Assembly (NCBI GenBank): GCA_019635275.1
Contig: JAHBZV010000003.1
Location: forward strand, 1 to 64,000
Length of the DNA stretch: 64,000 nucleotides
Source of the DNA: Burkholderiaceae bacterium
Lineage (GTDB): Bacteria > Pseudomonadota > Gammaproteobacteria > Burkholderiales > Burkholderiaceae_E
Direction: 5' to 3'
Within the stretch, counting starts at the first letter, position 1; every line of letters starts with the position of its first letter. Below, one piece after another: positions 40,610 through 50,980 of this stretch. A program made the position numbers and the translations under genes. The notes under the pieces were generated by a model. It made no database searches. It was not told the origin of the DNA and saw only the letters and a program-made list of their open reading frames with translations.

Positions 40610-41716
40610 TCAGGCGCGGCCGTCGAGGCCGGCGCCCGCCTCCCGGCGCGGCGCTTCGAGGTACTCGCGCGACTGCATCTCGACGATCCGGCTCACCGTG
40701 CGATGGAACTCGCCGGCCATCGCCCCCTCGGTGTAGAGCTCCTCCGGCGGGCACTCGGCCGACATGATCAGGTTGACCCGCCGATCATAGAGCACGTCCA
40801 CGAGCCACACGAAGCGGCGCGCCTCGGACGCCATCGCTGCGCCCATCTTCGGCACGCCCGACAGGATCACCGTGTGGAACTGGCTCGCGATTTCGAGGTA
40901 GTCGTTCTGCGACCGCGGCCCGCCGCACAGCGTGCGGAAATCGAACCAGACCACGCCGCCGGCCCGCCGCAGCGCGCGGATCTCGCGGTGCTCGATCATC
41001 AGCCGCGGCTCCTCGTCGCGGGCCTCGGCCAGCGCGGCGAAGGCCTCGCGCAGCGCGCGGTCGGCGCCCGCGCCGAGCGGCGTGTGATAGGCGCGCACGT
41101 CGGCGAGCGAGCGGCGACGGTAGTCGACCCCGGCGTCGACGTTGAGCACGTCGACGTTGGCCTTGATCAGCTCGATCGCCGGCAGCACGCGCACGCGATG
41201 CAGCCCCTCCGGGTAGAGCTGGTCCGGATGGTAGTTCGAGGTCATCACGAACGTCACGCCGTGCGCGAACAGCGCGCGCATCAGGCGCTCGAGGATCATC
41301 GCGTCGGCGATGTCCGACACGTGGAACTCGTCGAAGCAGATCAGCCGATAGCGCCGCGCCACCTGCGCGGCGACCGCGTCGAGCGGATCGGGCCGGCCCT
41401 TGAGGTCCTGCAGCGAGCGGTGCACACCGCGCATGAACTCGTGAAAGTGCAGCCGCGTCTTGCGCACGACGGGAATCGCGGCGTAGAAGCTGTCCATCAG
41501 GAAGCTCTTGCCGCGCCCCACGCCGCCGTAGAGCCAGACGCCGCGCGGCACGGGTGGCCGGTTGATCAGCTTCTTCAGCCGGTTCGAGCGCTGCGACTTG
41601 AACGCGACGAACTCGTCGTGCATCCGCTGCAGCCGCTCGGCCGCCGCCATCTGCGCGGCGTCCGCGACGTAGCCGCGCTCGGCCAGCGCGTGCCGGAATG
41701 CCTCGATCACGGTCAC
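40610..41716 (-). CDS. zapE: Cell division ATPase ZapE (AFG1 family)
   Basis: The 368-residue P-loop ATPase binds the division septum and affects FtsZ stability; mitochondrial AFG1/LACE1 is related. Walker A GVWLYGGVGRGKSFLMD near residues 59-75, Walker B LICFDEFHVSDIADAM near 124-139, and MTSNYHPDQLYPEGL near 157-171. The start is GTG at 41716 or GTG two codons later; no ATG is available before the conserved region. It is 13 bp after lpdA, the usual betaproteobacterial order. Confidence 0.9.
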   Translation of the reverse strand: MTVIEAFRHALAERGYVADAAQMAAAERLQRMHDEFVAFKSQRSNRLKKLINRPPVPRGVWLYGGVGRGKSFLMDSFYAAIPVVRKTRLHFHEFMRGVHRSLQDLKGRPDPLDAVAAQVARRYRLICFDEFHVSDIADAMILERLMRALFAHGVTFVMTSNYHPDQLYPEGLHRVRVLPAIELIKANVDVLNVDAGVDYRRRSLADVRAYHTPLGAGADRALREAFAALAEARDEEPRLMIEHREIRALRRAGGVVWFDFRTLCGGPRSQNDYLEIASQFHTVILSGVPKMGAAMASEARRFVWLVDVLYDRRVNLIMSAECPPEELYTEGAMAGEFHRTVSRIVEMQSREYLEAPRREAGAGLDGRA

Positions 41717-41729
41717 GACGAGGCGATCG

Positions 41730-43184
41730 TCACATGTTGAGCGCGCGCTTGTCGGTCGCCGCGAGCGCGGCCTCGCGCAGGACCTCCGACATCGACGGAT
41801 GCGGGTGGCAGACACGGCCGATGTCCTCGGCCGACGCCTTGAACTCCATCGCCAGCGCGGCTTCCGCCACCAGGTCGGAGGCCGCCGCCGAGACGACGTG
41901 CACGCCGAGCACCTCGTCGGTTGCCGCGTCCGCCAGCACCTTGACGAATCCCTCGGGCGCTCCGACCCCCAGCGCGCGGCCGTTGATCGAGAACGGGAAC
42001 TGGCCCGCCTTGTACGCGCGCCCCTCGGCCTTGAGCTGCTCCTCGGTGCGGCCGACCCAGGCGATCTCGGGCGAGGTATAGATGACCCAGGGAATGCAGT
42101 TGTAGTCGATGTGCGGCTTCTGGCCGGCGATCAGCTCGGCCACCATCACGCCCTCGTCCTCGGCCTTGTGCGCGAGCATCGGGCCGCGCACCACGTCGCC
42201 GACGGCCCAGACGTTCGGAACCGCGGTCCGGCAGTGATCGTCGACCGGAATGAACCCGCGCTCGTCGACCGACAGGCCGATCGACTCGAGCCCCAGCCCG
42301 TCGGTGTTGGGCACGCGGCCGACCGACACGACCAGCCGGTCGCACTCGAGCACCTGCGCGGCGCCCTTGTCGTCGGTCCACTCGACCTTCACGCCCCGCT
42401 TGCCCGCGTGGACCGCGCCGAGCTTCACGCCGAGGTGGATCTTCAGCCCCTGCTTCGTGAGCAGCTTCCACGCCTCCTTCTGCACGCCCCCGTCCGTGGC
42501 CCCGAGGAAGGTGGGCAACGCCTCGAGGATCGTGACCTCGGCGCCCAGGCGACGCCACACCGAGCCCAGCTCGAGCCCGATCACGCCTGCCCCGATCACG
42601 CCGAGGCGCTTGGGCACCTCGGGGATGGCGAGCGCGCCCTCGTTGTCGCAGACCAGCTGGTTGTCGACCGGCACGCCGGGCAGGTGCCGTGCCTTCGAGC
42701 CGGTCGCGATGATCACGTTGACCGCGTCGACCAGCTGCGGGGCGCTCGCGGCCGCGCCTTCCCCGGCGTCGTCGAGCACCTCGATCCGGAACGCGCCGTC
42801 CTCGGCGCCGACGAAGCGCCCGTGGCCCTTGAGCCAGGCGATCTTGTTCTTGCGGAACAGGAACTCGACCCCCTTGGTCATCTTCGAGACGATCGCATCC
42901 TTGCGCGCCAGCATCTTCGCCAGGTCGAGCTTCACCCCTTCGACCGCGATTCCGTGCTCGCCGAGGTGGTGCCGGACCTTCTCGAACTCCTCGCTCGACC
43001 CGAGCAGCGCCTTCGACGGAATGCAGCCGACGTTCAGGCAGGTGCCGCCGAGCGCCCGCTCGCCCTTCGGGTTGCGCCACTTCTCGACGCAGGCGACCTT
43101 GAATCCGAGCTGCGCGGCGCGCACCGCGGCGATGTAGCCGCCCGGGCCCGCGCCGATCACGACGACGTCGTATGTCTGGGGCAT
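41730..43184 (-). CDS. lpdA: Dihydrolipoamide dehydrogenase (E3)
   Basis: The 484-residue flavoprotein re-oxidises the lipoyl group of 2-oxoglutarate dehydrogenase with NAD+. FAD motif [21 protein letters not shown] near residues 7-27 (seen in part), redox disulfide [13 protein letters not shown] near 46-58, NAD motif [15 protein letters not shown] near 195-209, and the C-terminal His-Glu base in [13 protein letters not shown] near 458-470. It is the third gene after sucA and sucB and could also serve the stand-alone lipoyl protein of the E1 operon. Confidence 0.95.
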   Translation of the reverse strand: MPQTYDVVVIGAGPGGYIAAVRAAQLGFKVACVEKWRNPKGERALGGTCLNVGCIPSKALLGSSEEFEKVRHHLGEHGIAVEGVKLDLAKMLARKDAIVSKMTKGVEFLFRKNKIAWLKGHGRFVGAEDGAFRIEVLDDAGEGAAASAPQLVDAVNVIIATGSKARHLPGVPVDNQLVCDNEGALAIPEVPKRLGVIGAGVIGLELGSVWRRLGAEVTILEALPTFLGATDGGVQKEAWKLLTKQGLKIHLGVKLGAVHAGKRGVKVEWTDDKGAAQVLECDRLVVSVGRVPNTDGLGLESIGLSVDERGFIPVDDHCRTAVPNVWAVGDVVRGPMLAHKAEDEGVMVAELIAGQKPHIDYNCIPWVIYTSPEIAWVGRTEEQLKAEGRAYKAGQFPFSINGRALGVGAPEGFVKVLADAATDEVLGVHVVSAAASDLVAEAALAMEFKASAEDIGRVCHPHPSMSEVLREAALAATDKRALNM

Positions 43185-43197
43185 CTCCGCGCGCTCC

Positions 43198-44487
43198 TCA
43201 GAGGTCCAGCAGCAGGCGCGACGGGTCCTCGAGCGCCTCCTTGATCGCGACGAGGAACAGCACCGCCTCGCGGCCGTCGATGATGCGATGGTCGTACGAC
43301 ACGGCCAGGTAGTTCATCGGCCTCACCACCACCTGGCCGTTCTCGACGACCGCGCGGTCTTTCGTCGCGTGCACGCCGAGGATCGCCGACTGCGGCGGGT
43401 TGATGATCGGCGTCGAAAGCATCGAGCCGAACACCCCGCCGTTGCTGATCGAGAACGTGCCCCCGGTCAGCTCCTCGATGCCGAGCTTGCCGTCCTGCGC
43501 GCGCTTGCCGAAGTCGGCGATCTGCTTCTCGACCTGCGCGAAGCTCATCTGGTCGGCGTTGCGGATCACCGGGACCACCAGGCCACGCGGCGACCCGACC
43601 GCGACGCCGATGTCGAAGTAGCCGTGGTAGACGATGTCGTTGCCGTCCACCGATGCGTTGACGACCGGATACTTCTTCAGTCCGTGAACGGCCGCCTTGA
43701 CGAAGAACGACATGAAGCCGAGCCGCACGCCGTGCTCCTTCTCGAAGCGCTCCTGGTAGCGCTTGCGAAGGTCCATCACCGGCTGCATGTTCACTTCGTT
43801 GAACGTCGTGAGGATGGCGTTGGTCGCCTGCGACTGCAGCAGTCGCTCGGCCACGCGCTGGCGCAGCCGCGACATCGGCACGCGCTGCTCGGGCCGGCCT
43901 TCGAGCAGCTTCGCGACGTCGAGCACCGGCCGCACCTCCGGCAGGCTGGCGGTGGGCACGCCCGTCGGGATCGCCGCAGGTGCCGGACGGGCGGCCGCCC
44001 CAGCCGCCGCGCCGAGGACGTCGCCCTTGGTGATACGGCCGTCGCGGCCCGTGCCCGCCACCTGCGACGGCATCAACCCGGCCTCGGCCATCAGCTTCGC
44101 TGCCGCCGGCATCGCCACGCCGCTCTTCGACCCCCCGCCGGCCGCCGGCCCGACCGCGCCGGCTGGCGCGGGCGCCTGCGCCGCGGCCGGTGCGGGCGCG
44201 GCCACTGCGGGCACGGCAGGCGCCGCTGCCGTCGCGCCTGCCTTCGCCTCGGGATCGATCATCGCGATCACCTCGCCGGCGACGACGGTGCTGCCGTCGC
44301 CCTTGAGGACCTGCGCCAGCACGCCCGCCGACGGCGCCGGAAGCTCGAGCACGACCTTGTCGGTCTCGATGTCGATGAGGTTTTCGTCGCGGGCCACGAG
44401 CTCGCCCACCTTCTTGTGCCACTGCAGCAGGGTTGCCTCGGCGACCGATTCCGACAGCTGCGGAACCCTGACTTCGATGAGAGCCAT
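43198..44487 (-). CDS. sucB: 2-Oxoglutarate dehydrogenase E2 (dihydrolipoyl succinyltransferase)
   Basis: The 429-residue E2 has one lipoyl domain with the modified Lys in [14 protein letters not shown] near residue 43, an Ala/Pro-rich linker, the E3-binding domain ([19 protein letters not shown] and [12 protein letters not shown], about 125-165), and the C-terminal acyltransferase domain ending [15 protein letters not shown], which carries the catalytic His and Asp. [20 protein letters not shown] is the usual SucB start. It lies between sucA and lpdA, with 28 and 13 bp gaps. Confidence 0.95.
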   Translation of the reverse strand: MALIEVRVPQLSESVAEATLLQWHKKVGELVARDENLIDIETDKVVLELPAPSAGVLAQVLKGDGSTVVAGEVIAMIDPEAKAGATAAAPAVPAVAAPAPAAAQAPAPAGAVGPAAGGGSKSGVAMPAAAKLMAEAGLMPSQVAGTGRDGRITKGDVLGAAAGAAARPAPAAIPTGVPTASLPEVRPVLDVAKLLEGRPEQRVPMSRLRQRVAERLLQSQATNAILTTFNEVNMQPVMDLRKRYQERFEKEHGVRLGFMSFFVKAAVHGLKKYPVVNASVDGNDIVYHGYFDIGVAVGSPRGLVVPVIRNADQMSFAQVEKQIADFGKRAQDGKLGIEELTGGTFSISNGGVFGSMLSTPIINPPQSAILGVHATKDRAVVENGQVVVRPMNYLAVSYDHRIIDGREAVLFLVAIKEALEDPSRLLLDL

Positions 44488-44515
44488 TTGCCTGTACTCC
44501 GGGGAGGAATTCGCT

Positions 44516-47374
44516 TCAGACCGATTTCTTCGCGCGCGAGCGGCCTTCGCCGAGCGCTGCGGCGATCAGCTCCTTCTGCTGCGCGTAGTGCTTGTCGTAG
44601 TAGCCGACCGCGGGCGACGCCGACGGCGCTCGCCCGGCGTAGCCGAGCTTCTGGCCGTCCTTGAGCGCCTCGGTGATGTGGTGCTGCACGTAGAACCAGG
44701 CGCCCTGGTTCTGGGGCTCGTCCTGGCACCAGACCACCTGCGTGGCGTTCGGGAACTTCCTGAGCTCGGCCTCGAACGCCTTGTGCGCGAACGGATAGAG
44801 CTGTTCGACACGCACCAGCGCGACGTCGTCGACGCCGCGTTCGCGGCGTGCGGCCAGCAGGTCGTAGTAGACCTTGCCGGTGCAGGCGACGACCCGCTTG
44901 ACCTTCTTCGGGTCCGCGCCGGCCGTCTCGCCGATCACCGTGCGGAACTCGCCGCGCGCGAGCTCGTCGAGCGAAGACACCGCGTCCTTGTTCCGCAGCA
45001 GCGACTTCGGCGTCATGATCACCAGCGGCTTGCGGAACATCCGGATCATCTGGCGCCGCAACAGGTGGAAGATCTGCGCCGGGGTGGTCGGCTGGCAGAC
45101 CTGCATGTTGTGCTCCGCGCACAGCTGCAGGAAGCGCTCGAGCCGCGCCGACGAGTGCTCGGGCCCCTGCCCCTCGTAGCCGTGCGGCAGCATCATCACC
45201 AGCCCGCAGGCACGTCCCCACTTGGTCTCGCCCGACGCGATGAACTGGTCGATGACCACCTGCGCGCCGTTGGCGAAGTCGCCGAACTGGGCCTCCCAGA
45301 TCACCAGCGTGTTGGGGTCGGACGACGCGTAGCCGTACTCGAAGCCGAGCACCGCCTCCTCGGAGAGCACCGAGTCGATGACGATGAATTGCCCCTGCTT
45401 GTCGGCGACGAACTGCAGCGGGATGTAGGCGCCCTGGTCCCACTTCTCGCGGTTCTGATCGTGCAGCACCGCGTGCCGGTGCGTGAACGTGCCGCGGCCC
45501 GAGTCCTGGCCCGACAGGCGCACGCCGAAGCCCGACGCGACCAGCGTCGCGAACGCCAGGTGCTCGCCCATGCCCCAGTCGAGCGGCAGGTCGCCGTCGA
45601 CCATGGCGCGCCGGTCGTTGATCACGCGCTCGACCAGCGGGTGCAGCTTGAACTCGGGTGGCACGGTCGTGATCCGCTCACCGAGCCGGCGCAGCTCGCC
45701 GATCGGCACGGCAGTGTCGGCGCTGTCGGTCCACTTGCGGTTGAGGAACGGCAGCCAGTCGACCGCGAACTTGCTCTTGAAGTTGGTGATGACCGGGTCG
45801 ATGGTGTGCTTGCCCTCGTCCATCGCCTTGCGGTAGCCGGCGACCATTGCCTCGGCATCGGACTCCTTGATGACCTCCTGGGCCACCAGCCTGTCGGCGT
45901 AGAGCTTGCGCGTGCCGGGATGCGCGGCGATCTTCTTGTACATCATCGGCTGCGTCATCGCCGGCGTGTCCTGCTCGTTATGCCCGAGCCGGCGGAAACA
46001 GACGATGTCGACCACGACGTCCTTGCGGAAGCGCTGCCGGAATTCCAGCGCCAGCTGCGTCGCGTAGACGACCGCCTCGGCGTCGTCGCCGTTCACGTGG
46101 AACACCGGCGCCTCGATCATCTTGACCACGTCGGTGCAGTAGATCGTCGAGCGGGTGTCCCTGGGGTCGGAGGTCGTGAAGCCGATCTGGTTGTTGATCA
46201 CGATGTGCACGGTGCCGCGCGTGCCATAGCCGCGCGTCTGGGCCAGGTTCAGCGTCTCCATGACGACACCTTGCCCCGCGAACGCCGCGTCGCCGTGCAC
46301 CAGCACCGGCAGCACGTGGTCGCCGTTGCGGTCGCCGCGGCGAACCATCCGCGCGCGGCACGACCCCTCGACGACCGGGTTGACGATCTCGAGGTGCGAA
46401 GGATTGAAGGCGAGCGACAGGTGAACCGGCCCTCCGGGCGTCGAGATGTCGCTCGAGAAGCCCTTGTGATACTTGACGTCGCCGCTCGGCAGGTCGTCGG
46501 CGTGCTGGCCCTCGAACTCCGCGAAGAGCTCCTTGGGCATCTTGCCCAGCGTGTTGACGAGCACGTTCAGCCGACCCCGGTGGGCCATGCCGATGACGAC
46601 CTCCTGGATGCCGAACTCGCCCGCCCGCGCGACCAGTTCGTCCATCGCGGCGATGAAGCTCTCGCCCCCTTCGAGCGAGAAGCGCTTCTGGCCGACGTAG
46701 CGGGTGTGGAGGTAGCGCTCGAGGCCTTCGGCGGCGGTGAGACGGTCGAGGATGCGCTTCTTCTTGTCGGTGCTGTAGCTGGGGCGCGCGCGCGTCGATT
46801 CGAGGCGCTCCTGGATCCAGCGCTTCTGCGCCTGGTCGCTGATGTACATGAACTCGGCGCCGATCGACCCGCAGTAGGTGTCGCGCAGCGCCTTGACGAT
46901 GTCGCGCAGCGGCGCGTTGTCGAAGCCGAAATAGGTGTTCGCCGCCGAGTAGATATTGGCGTGCTCGCCCTCGGTGAAGTCGTAGAACGCCGGCTCGAGC
47001 TCCGGGATCACCGGGCGCTCCTGGCGCTTGAGCGGATCGAGATCGGCCCAGCGCGAGCCGAGGTTGCGGTACGCGGCCACCAGCGACTGCACGAACACCT
47101 GCTTGCGGGCGGTCGCTGCGTCGCCGCCCATCATCCGCGGCTGCAGCGAGCCTTCCTTTGCTCGCTCGGCGAACGACTGCACGATCGGTGCATGCGCAAT
47201 GTCGCGCGTCTGCGGGCTGCCGTCGGCGGCCGGCACCGCCTGCATGCTGTCGAACCAGGTGCGCCACGCCTCGGGCACCGAGCCGGGATTGTTCAGGTAG
47301 CTCTCGTAGAGCTCCTCGACATACGGGGCATTGCCGCCGAACAGGTACGAGTTCGACTGGAACGCTTTCATCAT
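44516..47374 (-). CDS. sucA: 2-Oxoglutarate dehydrogenase E1
   Basis: The 952-residue TPP enzyme decarboxylates 2-oxoglutarate in the TCA cycle. The family N-terminus [21 protein letters not shown] (in part) is intact, [17 protein letters not shown] near residue 265-281 is an active-site motif, DFHPPARA-like Mg/TPP region is seen in [22 protein letters not shown] (in part), and the C-terminal domain has [13 protein letters not shown] and [16 protein letters not shown]. The ATG pair at 47374 follows AAGGTGAAG. It begins sucA-sucB-lpdA. No clear promoter was read in the 184 bp upstream. Confidence 0.95.
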   Translation of the reverse strand: MMKAFQSNSYLFGGNAPYVEELYESYLNNPGSVPEAWRTWFDSMQAVPAADGSPQTRDIAHAPIVQSFAERAKEGSLQPRMMGGDAATARKQVFVQSLVAAYRNLGSRWADLDPLKRQERPVIPELEPAFYDFTEGEHANIYSAANTYFGFDNAPLRDIVKALRDTYCGSIGAEFMYISDQAQKRWIQERLESTRARPSYSTDKKKRILDRLTAAEGLERYLHTRYVGQKRFSLEGGESFIAAMDELVARAGEFGIQEVVIGMAHRGRLNVLVNTLGKMPKELFAEFEGQHADDLPSGDVKYHKGFSSDISTPGGPVHLSLAFNPSHLEIVNPVVEGSCRARMVRRGDRNGDHVLPVLVHGDAAFAGQGVVMETLNLAQTRGYGTRGTVHIVINNQIGFTTSDPRDTRSTIYCTDVVKMIEAPVFHVNGDDAEAVVYATQLALEFRQRFRKDVVVDIVCFRRLGHNEQDTPAMTQPMMYKKIAAHPGTRKLYADRLVAQEVIKESDAEAMVAGYRKAMDEGKHTIDPVITNFKSKFAVDWLPFLNRKWTDSADTAVPIGELRRLGERITTVPPEFKLHPLVERVINDRRAMVDGDLPLDWGMGEHLAFATLVASGFGVRLSGQDSGRGTFTHRHAVLHDQNREKWDQGAYIPLQFVADKQGQFIVIDSVLSEEAVLGFEYGYASSDPNTLVIWEAQFGDFANGAQVVIDQFIASGETKWGRACGLVMMLPHGYEGQGPEHSSARLERFLQLCAEHNMQVCQPTTPAQIFHLLRRQMIRMFRKPLVIMTPKSLLRNKDAVSSLDELARGEFRTVIGETAGADPKKVKRVVACTGKVYYDLLAARRERGVDDVALVRVEQLYPFAHKAFEAELRKFPNATQVVWCQDEPQNQGAWFYVQHHITEALKDGQKLGYAGRAPSASPAVGYYDKHYAQQKELIAAALGEGRSRAKKSV

Positions 47375-47558
47375 GGTTCTTCACCTTTCGGAACGAGTTT
47401 CTCGTCAAAGATGCTCGGACAGCCGCGTGGGTACGGCGCCGACGAACCGCGTCCGGCTTCCGGATCGGCGGTTCGAGACTCAGCGGTAGTGACGAAGGGG
47501 GATTACGTCATGGCGGCACGCTTTGGCGGGTGCGTGAATGGTATCACCGCGTGCATTG

Positions 47559-48515
47559 TCACCGCAGTCGAGCCGCGGTCTCCCGATAGGTTTCGAGGCC
47601 GGGCCCGCCGATCGCGATCGCGCGACCGGCCGCCTCGCGCGCACCCGGCAGATCCCCTGCGCGGGCCAGGGCTTCGGCGAGGTTGTTCCAGCCGTCGGCG
47701 AAGTCCGGGTGGCGGTCCAGCAGAGCGCGATACGTCTGCACCGCCTGCTGCGCCTGGCCGTCGGCGAGCTGCGCATTGCCCAGCGCGAACGCGGTAAGCC
47801 GGTCGTCCGGGGCGCGGGCGTGCAGCGCCCGGTACGCAGCCAGCGCCGCCGCGCGATCGACCCGCTCGAGCGACACCGCGGCGCGCAGCGCGTCGCGCTG
47901 CGTCGCCGCAGCGGGAATCCGCTGCGGCGTGGTCACGACCATCGCCCAGTAGCCGCCCCGTCCCCACGTCCGCTCGAAGGTCTCGATCCCCATCGGCATC
48001 GCCTTCTCCGGGCCCGAGTGCAGGTAGATCCGGTCGGCGTCGAGGTCGTAGCCGACGATCACCGCGTAATGCCAGACCGGCATGATCGACAAACCCAGGT
48101 TCTGGAACACCACGACCGCGTAGCCGTCAGCCACCGCCCGCAACAGCGCGGCGATCGTCGCCGGCATCGGGATCGAGAGCAGTCCCTCGCGTCGCGGCAG
48201 CGCCAGCATCTCGGCCTGCAGCGTTCCTTGCCGGGCCGGCAGGTACACCTCCGCGGTCAGTGACTCGGGCGTGCGGACGCGGCCGACGGCGCCGAGCGCC
48301 ATCGCCAGTGCAGCGGGCCCGCACTGGTAATCCTCCTGCGGATGGAACGGCACGTCGGGCAGCCGCGCCTGCCGAGGCAGCCCCTGGACGGGCGCTGCCG
48401 CGGGCGAACCGGCGGGCGCCCTCAGGGCGTCGGTCTGGGGTGTCGCGCACCCGCCGAGCGCGAGCGCCGCGGCGAGTGCGACTGCGGCGCTTCGCCGCGC
48501 GCGGCTTCGCGTCAA
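47559..48515 (-). CDS. PA2778-type C39-like cysteine peptidase lipoprotein with TPR tail
   Basis: The 318-residue lipoprotein has the lipobox ALGGCA near residues 18-23, a papain-like C39 domain with the Cys in DYQCGPAALAMAL near 62-74 and the His in WHYAVIVGYDLDADRIYL near 149, and C-terminal TPR repeats (about 200-318: ALGNAQLADGQAQQAVQTYRALL). The start is TTG at 48515, overlapping the PA2779-type stop as TTGA, a rare coupling. It resembles the PA2778 family found next to PA2779. The target peptide is unknown; a role in the cell envelope is inferred. Confidence 0.83.
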   Translation of the reverse strand: MTRSRARRSAAVALAAALALGGCATPQTDALRAPAGSPAAAPVQGLPRQARLPDVPFHPQEDYQCGPAALAMALGAVGRVRTPESLTAEVYLPARQGTLQAEMLALPRREGLLSIPMPATIAALLRAVADGYAVVVFQNLGLSIMPVWHYAVIVGYDLDADRIYLHSGPEKAMPMGIETFERTWGRGGYWAMVVTTPQRIPAAATQRDALRAAVSLERVDRAAALAAYRALHARAPDDRLTAFALGNAQLADGQAQQAVQTYRALLDRHPDFADGWNNLAEALARAGDLPGAREAAGRAIAIGGPGLETYRETAARLR

Positions 48516-48904
48516 CGGATCGCGCGGGTGAAGGGGAAGACCTTGGTGAAGCCGAGGATGTCGGTGATCAGCAGCACGATGAAGATCGTGACGATGATAC
48601 CCAGCACATCGCCGCCCGCGGGCAACTGGTCGATGCGCGCCGCGAGGTCGCGCACCTGTTGGTCGTCGAGCGCCTTGACGCGCTCGCGCGCCTGCGCCGG
48701 GTCGACGCCCAGCGCCTCGAAGCGCGCCCGGACGTCTTCGCGCGCCAGCAGCGCATCGAGCGCCGCGCGGTCGGACGCCGGCGTGGCGGTGAGGGCTTCC
48801 TCGGTGCTCACGACGCGCGCCTGGGCCGGCGCCGGGACGGTGGAAGCGAGCAGGCCGGCAACCACCGCGCCGGCGACCATGCGAACGATACGGCCATGAA
48901 CCAT
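48512..48904 (-). CDS. PA2779-type membrane protein
   Basis: The 130-residue protein has a signal-like segment (MVRGI-type start MVHGRIVRMVAGAVVAGLLA, cut near residue 29 at AQA), a soluble helical middle with DARARFEALGVDPAQAREVK-like repeats of Ala/Arg/Asp, and one C-terminal membrane span (LGIIVTIFIVLLITDILGF, about residues 101-119). It matches the PA2779 family, always found by PA2778-like genes. ATG at 48904 is preceded by GAGGAGGGGG. It is divergent from the KorC-like gene across 246 bp. Confidence 0.82.
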   Translation of the reverse strand: MVHGRIVRMVAGAVVAGLLASTVPAPAQARVVSTEEALTATPASDRAALDALLAREDVRARFEALGVDPAQARERVKALDDQQVRDLAARIDQLPAGGDVLGIIVTIFIVLLITDILGFTKVFPFTRAIR

Positions 48905-49150
48905 TTCATCCCCCTCCTCGTTGAAGTCCCTCCGGGACCAGGACACCGCTCGGCACGGTAGCACCGGCGCCGCGAATCGCGCAAACCGGCGGCGCGCCCC
49001 GGTTGCAGGATCCCGACACAATGCCGCCCTGGCCCGTCGGGCGGAGCTTTCACCGCCCCTGCCCCGGGAGTAGACTGCGCGAAACGGAAAACACGAAGAA
49101 AGCGCCGCGCGCACGCGTGGCCGATCCGAGCGCTGCACAGGAGGAGACCG

Positions 49151-50980
49151 TTGCAGGCGACCGACGTCCGTGATCCCGACTACTTCCACCGCGTGGTGGA
49201 CTGCCAGTGGGCCTGCCCGGCCCACACACCCGTCCCCGAATACATCCGACTGATCGCCGCGGGCCGGTATGCCGACGCGTACCTGGTCAACTGGCGCTCG
49301 AACGTGTTCCCGGGCATTCTCGGTCGAACCTGCGACCGGCCCTGCGAGCCTGCGTGCCGGCGCGGCCGCGTCGAGGCGCAGCAGACCCCGGCGCCCGAGC
49401 CGGTTGCGATCTGCCGCCTCAAGCGCGTTGCAGCCGACTTCAAGGAAGACATCCGGCATCGGCTTCCCCGGCGTGCGGCGCGGCCGAACGGCCGGCGCAT
49501 CGCGTGCGTCGGCGGCGGCCCCGCCTCGCTCACCGTGGCGCGCGATCTCGCGCCGCTGGGTTATTCGGTGACGGTGTTCGACCAGGACGCGCGCGCGGGC
49601 GGCATGATCCGCACGCAGATTCCGCGCTTCCGCCTGCCCGAAGCGGTGATCGACGAGGAGACCGGCTACGTGCTCGACCTCGGCGTCGAGTTCCGCGGCG
49701 GCGAGCGCGTCGGCTCGCTGCGCTCACTGCTCGATCAGGGCTACGACGCGGTCTTCGTCGGCTGCGGCGCACCCCGCGGCCGCGACCTCGACCTGCCGGG
49801 CCGCGCAGAAGCCGCCGACCACATCCGCGTCGGCATCGAGTGGCTCGCGTCGGTGTCGTTCGGCCACGTCGAACGCGTCGGCAAGCGCGTGATCGTACTC
49901 GGCGGCGGCAACACCGCGATGGACTGCTGCCGCACCGCGAGACGCCTCGGCGGCGCGGACGTCAAGGTGATCGTGCGCTCGGGGTTCGACGAGATGAAGG
50001 CATCGCCCTGGGAGAAGGAGGACGCGATGCACGAGGGCATCCCGATCCTCAACTACCTGGTGCCCAAGGCGTTCCTGCACGACGGAGGGCGGCTCACCGG
50101 GATGCGCTTCGAGAAGGTCGAGGCGCGCTTCGACGAGCGCGGCCGCCGCAAGCTCGTGCCCACCGGCGAGCCCGACCAGGTCTTCGACTGCGACGAAGTG
50201 CTCATCGCGGTGGGCCAGGAGAACGCCTTTCCGTGGATCGAGCGCGACATCGGCGTCGAGTTCGATGAATCGGGCATGCCGGTGCTCGACAAGGTCTCGC
50301 TGCAGTCGACGTTGCCGCGCGTGTTCTTCGGCGGCGACGCCGCGCTCGGGCCGAAGAACATCATCTGGGCGGTCGCGCACGGCCACGAGGCTGCCGTGTC
50401 GATCGACCGCTTCCTGCAGGGCGAGGACGTGCGCGAGCGCCCCGCCCCGGCCGTGACGATGATCTCCCAGAAGATGGGCATCCACGAGTGGAGCTACGAC
50501 AACGAGGTCGCGCGCGACGTGCGGCAGAAGGTGCCGTGGCGCGACGTCAACCAGGCTCTGCGCGACATCCGGGTCGAGGTCGAGCTGGGCTTCGACGCGA
50601 AGACTGCGCTGCGCGAGGCGCAGCGCTGCCTGAACTGCGACGTGCAGACCGTCTTCAGCGCGCCACAGTGCATCGAGTGCGACGCCTGCGTCGATATCTG
50701 TCCTACCGACTGCATCACCTTCACGATGCTGCCCGCCGACGGCGACGAGCGAACCTTGCGCGCCGGACTGCGCGCGCCGGCGCTCAACCCGAACCAGCCG
50801 CTGTACCTGGCCACCGGCCTGAAGACCGGCCGCGCGATGGTCAAGGACGAGGACGTCTGCCTGCACTGCGGACTGTGCGCCGAGCGTTGCCCCACCGGCG
50901 CCTGGGACATGCGCAAGTTCCTGCTGAACGTGACCCACGCCGGCCCCGGCTGCCGGACCCCGCAGAGGAAGGCCGCCTGA
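49151..50980 (+). CDS. GltD-like NAD(P)H flavoprotein fused to two-cluster ferredoxin (KorC-like)
   Basis: The 609-residue protein has an N-terminal GltD-type Fe-S region (CQWACPAHTPVPEYIRL and CDRPCEPACRRG, about residues 18-70), an FAD domain starting VGGGPASLTVARDLAPLG near 118-136, an NAD(P) site VIVLGGGNTAMDCCR near 247, and a C-terminal 2[4Fe-4S] ferredoxin (CIECDACVDICPTDC near 510 and CLHCGLCAERCP near 575). It should move electrons between ferredoxin and NAD(P). The TTG start at 49151 has the ribosome site GGAGGAG. It shares a base with korA (TGATG). It resembles the third subunit of 2-oxoglutarate:NADP oxidoreductase. Confidence 0.83.
   Translation: MQATDVRDPDYFHRVVDCQWACPAHTPVPEYIRLIAAGRYADAYLVNWRSNVFPGILGRTCDRPCEPACRRGRVEAQQTPAPEPVAICRLKRVAADFKEDIRHRLPRRAARPNGRRIACVGGGPASLTVARDLAPLGYSVTVFDQDARAGGMIRTQIPRFRLPEAVIDEETGYVLDLGVEFRGGERVGSLRSLLDQGYDAVFVGCGAPRGRDLDLPGRAEAADHIRVGIEWLASVSFGHVERVGKRVIVLGGGNTAMDCCRTARRLGGADVKVIVRSGFDEMKASPWEKEDAMHEGIPILNYLVPKAFLHDGGRLTGMRFEKVEARFDERGRRKLVPTGEPDQVFDCDEVLIAVGQENAFPWIERDIGVEFDESGMPVLDKVSLQSTLPRVFFGGDAALGPKNIIWAVAHGHEAAVSIDRFLQGEDVRERPAPAVTMISQKMGIHEWSYDNEVARDVRQKVPWRDVNQALRDIRVEVELGFDAKTALREAQRCLNCDVQTVFSAPQCIECDACVDICPTDCITFTMLPADGDERTLRAGLRAPALNPNQPLYLATGLKTGRAMVKDEDVCLHCGLCAERCPTGAWDMRKFLLNVTHAGPGCRTPQRKAA

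Noticed and set aside
47375-47558. Short open frame antisense to the sucA upstream gap
   Set aside because: It has no ribosome site or conserved residues, and lies in a probable promoter region.
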